Origin: JAFDZO01 sp044226845
Lineage (GTDB): Bacteria; Bacteroidota; Ignavibacteria; Tepidaquicellales; Tepidaquicellaceae
Assembly (NCBI GenBank): GCA_044226845.1
Contig: JBGAGG010000009.1
Location: 62,001 to 126,000, forward strand
Length of the DNA stretch: 64,000 bases
Direction of reading: 5' to 3'
Shown: in pieces, positions 61,440 to 64,000 of the stretch
How positions within the stretch are numbered: position 1 is the first letter of the stretch
How the letters are laid out: the number at the start of each line of letters is the position of its first letter
Program-made: the position numbers and the translations under genes
Notes under the pieces: model-generated
Databases searched by the model: none
What the model saw: the letters and a program-made list of their open reading frames with translations, nothing else
What the model was told of the DNA's origin: nothing

Positions 61440-61968
61440 AAATAAATTTCCACATCCATATAAAAATCCACGCTGCAAAAATTCCCAGCAACGCTCCGCA
61501 TATAATATCGAACGGATAATGCACTCCGACAAAAACTCTGGATAGCGCTACTAACGAAGCAACTGTAAACAATATATAACGAAAATTTTTATAGAAGTAG
61601 GAGAAGACTGTTGCTGCTCCGAAATTATTTATTGCATGCGAAGAGGTGAAAGAAAAAGAGTCCGTGCAGTTTACCAGTAAATGAACACCCGGTAAAGCAT
61701 TGCACGGACGAATTCTGTGGAATAAATCTTTTATATAAAAACTGTTCACCTGGTCAGTGACAGTTACAAGCAGCAGAGCCATTATAACTGCAACTCTACC
61801 CTTAGCTCCGCCTTTAATAAATAACCATCCAAGTAAAATAATATAGACAAGCATCCAGTGATTATTCTCAGTGATAAACGGCATTACTTTATCAGTAAGA
61901 GGATTGGCACAGGTCTTATTTATAAAATAAAAAAGCGATGCATCAATATTTTGAAAAAAATCTCCCAT
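61414..61968 (-). CDS. PAP2-family phosphatase, membrane
   Basis: The 184-residue protein has five hydrophobic helices and the three PAP2 motifs: KDLFHRIRP, a SSHA-type motif (FTSSHAIN) and SRVFVGVHYPFD. Such enzymes dephosphorylate undecaprenyl diphosphate or other lipid phosphates on the periplasmic side. That would fit recycling of the carrier used by the adjacent glycan locus, though it is convergent and not in the same operon. Confidence 0.93.
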   Translation of the reverse strand: MGDFFQNIDASLFYFINKTCANPLTDKVMPFITENNHWMLVYIILLGWLFIKGGAKGRVAVIMALLLVTVTDQVNSFYIKDLFHRIRPCNALPGVHLLVNCTDSFSFTSSHAINNFGAATVFSYFYKNFRYILFTVASLVALSRVFVGVHYPFDIICGALLGIFAAWIFIWMWKFISKTLKLKF

Positions 61969-61980
61969 TTATTTTGATAA

Positions 61981-63630
61981 TTACTTCAACATGGGCATAT
62001 TAATACCGAACTTCTTCTGCTCTTCGATTGCTAAATCATATCCTGCATCGGCATGGCGTACTATTCCCATACCCGGATCGTATGTGAGACATCTTTCTAA
62101 TCTCACCTCTGCTTCAGGTGTGCCATCGGCAACTATTACCATACCTGAGTGAATTGAGTTTCCTATACCTACTCCGCCGCCATGATGCAGTGAAGTCCAA
62201 GAAGCACCTCCAACGCAGTGCAAGGCAAAGTTCAATACAGGCCAGTCAGCAATTGCATCGGAGCCGTCAAGCATTCTTTCTGTTTCTCTATTCGGTGATG
62301 CAACACTTCCGCAATCAAGATGGTCTCTTCCTATAACAATCGGAGCTTTTACAATTCCGTTCTTCACTAAGTCATTAAATATTTTTCCTGCTTTAGCTCT
62401 CTCGCCATATCCCAGCCAGCAAATTCTGGCAGGTAGTCCCTGGAAGTGAACCTTCTCTCTCGCAGCTTTAAGCCATTTATGAAGAAGTTTGTTATCAGGG
62501 AACGCTTCCATAATCGCTTCGTCTGTTCTGTAAATATCTTCAGGGTCTCCCGAAAGCGCAACCCACCTGAACGGTCCTTTACCTTCGCAGAAAAGCGGGC
62601 GTACATATTCAGGCACAAAGCCCGGAATATCAAATGCCTTATCGAACCCTTCTGCCTTAGCTTCACCGCGCAAATTATTTCCGTAGTCGAAAGTAACCGC
62701 ACCTCGCTGCATAAACTCCCACATTGTTTTGCAATGTATCACAACTGTCTTTCTTGCAAACTCAATATATTTATCAGGGTCATTACTTCTTAATTCTCGC
62801 GCCTGATCTAAAGTCATTCCCATAGGGACATAGCCGTTGAGCATATCGTGCGCAGATGTCTGGTCAGTCAGTGCATCAGGGATAATTCCTCTGTTTAAAA
62901 TCTCAGGAAGAATTTCTCCTGCGTTGCCGACTAGACCTACTGAGCGCGCTTCGCCTCTTTCCTTTGCCGCCAGCACAAGTTTTAACGCCTCATCTAAATC
63001 TTCAGTTATTAAATCACAATAGCCTGTATCAACTCTTCTTTGTATTCTTGCTTTATCCACATCGATACCAAGAAACGCTGCGCCGTTTAAAGTTGCTGCC
63101 AATGGCTGTGCTCCACCCATTCCGCCGAGACCGGCAGTGAGAACTAGTCTTCCGCTGAGTGTTCCTCCGAAATGTTTATTTGCGCATGCCGCAAATGTTT
63201 CGTATGTTCCCTGTAATATTCCCTGCGTACCTATGTAAATCCAGCTTCCGGCAGTCATCTGGCCGTACATTATGAGTCCTAATGCTTCCAATCTTCTAAA
63301 CTCATCCCACGTAGCCCATGCAGGCACAAGCTGTGAGTTAGAAATCAAAACTCTTGGAGCATTTGTATGTGTTTTGAAAACAGCAACAGGTTTCCCTGAC
63401 TGCACAAGAAGAGTTTCGTCTTCGTTTAAAACTTTTAATGTTTCAATAATTTTATCATAACATTCCCAGTTACGCGCTGCTTTGCCTGAGCCGCCATAGA
63501 CGATTAAGTCTTCGGGACGCTCGGCAACATCTGCATCGAGGTTATTCATAAGCATTCGCATTGCTGCTTCTGTAATCCAATTTTTGCAGGATAATGTTGA
63601 TCCTGTTGGGGCTTTTATACTTCTGGACAT
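61981..63630 (-). CDS. hutU: Urocanate hydratase
   Basis: The 549-residue enzyme converts urocanate to imidazolone propionate in histidine breakdown, with tightly bound NAD. It has the NAD-binding glycine loop GLGGMGGAQPLA, the opening LIVYGGSGKAARNWECYD, the segment GYVPMGMTLDQAR and the C-terminal GGGVGIGNSIHSGMV. No other hut gene is adjacent in the window. It starts 13 bases upstream of the PAP2 gene in the same direction and may be co-transcribed with it. Confidence 0.97.
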   Translation of the reverse strand: MSRSIKAPTGSTLSCKNWITEAAMRMLMNNLDADVAERPEDLIVYGGSGKAARNWECYDKIIETLKVLNEDETLLVQSGKPVAVFKTHTNAPRVLISNSQLVPAWATWDEFRRLEALGLIMYGQMTAGSWIYIGTQGILQGTYETFAACANKHFGGTLSGRLVLTAGLGGMGGAQPLAATLNGAAFLGIDVDKARIQRRVDTGYCDLITEDLDEALKLVLAAKERGEARSVGLVGNAGEILPEILNRGIIPDALTDQTSAHDMLNGYVPMGMTLDQARELRSNDPDKYIEFARKTVVIHCKTMWEFMQRGAVTFDYGNNLRGEAKAEGFDKAFDIPGFVPEYVRPLFCEGKGPFRWVALSGDPEDIYRTDEAIMEAFPDNKLLHKWLKAAREKVHFQGLPARICWLGYGERAKAGKIFNDLVKNGIVKAPIVIGRDHLDCGSVASPNRETERMLDGSDAIADWPVLNFALHCVGGASWTSLHHGGGVGIGNSIHSGMVIVADGTPEAEVRLERCLTYDPGMGIVRHADAGYDLAIEEQKKFGINMPMLK

Positions 63631-63753
63631 TTGTGATTAAAGATTAAATTTTGGTGTCCTGTAAAATATTAAATCAAAGATGTTTTAAAAAGATAAAAGA
63701 TTACTCTTAATCTTCTCCACTTTGGTATGTCAAAATATGCTCATCCAATAAAA

Positions 63754-63776
63754 AAGGCGGAACAAAATTCCGCCTT
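63754..63776 (-). terminator. Rho-independent terminator of the partial T9SS cargo gene
   Basis: AAGGCGGAA and TTCCGCCTT are perfect complements around CAAAA. On the minus strand the stem is followed by TTTTATTGG, 27 bases after the stop of the truncated gene. Confidence 0.9.
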
Positions 63777-63802
63777 AAATAATTATTTATGCCAATCTGA
63801 TT

Positions 63803-64000
63803 TTATTTCACAAGAACCATTCGTTTTGTTTCTACAAATTCATCTGTCTGCATCTGGTAAAAATATATTCCTGAAGAAAGAGTTGCCGCATTAAATTCAA
63901 ATGTATAATCTCCTCCGTTCATGCTTGAATTTACTAATTCCTGAACAGCCCTTCCTGTCATATCATACACGGTTAAGTTAACAAAGGAATTTTTCGGCAG
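63803..64000 (-). CDS. C-terminal end of a T9SS-sorted secreted protein (partial)
   Basis: The last 65 codons are in the window. They read as the second half of the sorting domain seen in the other five cargo proteins: VNLTVYDMTGRAVQEL, then LSSGIYFYQMQTDEF, and the closing KRMVLVK. The catalytic or binding part lies beyond the window, so function cannot be given. Confidence 0.85.
   Translation of the reverse strand: MPKNSFVNLTVYDMTGRAVQELVNSSMNGGDYTFEFNAATLSSGIYFYQMQTDEFVETKRMVLVK

Noticed and set aside
62367..62793. ORFs of 111 and 115 codons within hutU
   Set aside because: Both are out-of-frame or antisense readings of the conserved urocanate hydratase gene.

Overview
The window is about 36% G+C and reads as chromosome of a free-living bacterium of the Bacteroidota/Chlorobiota side, most likely Ignavibacteria or a close relative. 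The main clue is six secreted proteins, one cut by the window end, that finish in the N(Y/F)PNPFNP-type C-terminal sorting domain of type IX secretion (T9SS). Other clues are DUF4159 and DUF4199 proteins, a C-terminal-half CarB and many TTG starts. I saw no rRNA, tRNA, CRISPR array, insertion sequence or phage module. The taxonomic call is inference from these features.

Layout. 1-7.4 kb: tail of an outer-membrane barrel, FMN reductase, orphan histidine kinase, COG2509 flavoprotein, two tandem glycine-zipper paralogs, Tex, ApaG. 7.4-12.5 kb (minus): C-terminal half of carbamoyl-phosphate synthase large chain, and a four-gene histidine-rich ABC/DUF3299 cluster that looks like a zinc-handling system. 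12.5-13 kb: first cluster of a dispersed intergenic repeat. 13-30 kb: DUF4159 protein, two large unrecognised helical proteins, T9SS cargo (GH18 chitinase-like, Omp28-like, nuclease-like, Asp-box protein), cupin, M48 protease, a 593-residue unknown, NUDIX, DUF1569 and dienelactone hydrolase. A strongly structured leader RNA with mutually exclusive hairpins lies before the Asp-box protein.

30-44.4 kb: housekeeping and transport genes (SirB1-like, UMF1-type MFS, NusB, YdcF, SulP, HflX, glutaryl-CoA-dehydrogenase-like, HupE/UreJ, long IspH, Pmp3, GNAT, VOC). A small group follows with cysteine-free L31 and S4 and a siderophore-interacting flavoprotein. 44.4-53 kb: a 985-residue FG-GAP T9SS protein, Ndk, a membrane-anchored AraC regulator with a CBM9-like sensor, the second repeat cluster, a CASTOR/POLLUX-like channel protein, Tag and DUF4199.

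53-62 kb: a seven-gene glycan locus on the plus strand (GT2, GT4, flippase, methyltransferase, GT39-like, methyltransferase-GT2 fusion, GT87-like), closed by a convergent PAP2 phosphatase. 62-64 kb: urocanate hydratase and the 3' end of another T9SS cargo gene.

The most unusual items are the attenuator-like leader RNA near 27.1 kb, the two-hairpin repeat family at 12.7 and 49.6 kb, and the histidine-rich ABC cluster at 9.2-12.5 kb. All functional calls rest on reading motifs by eye; no database search was run.
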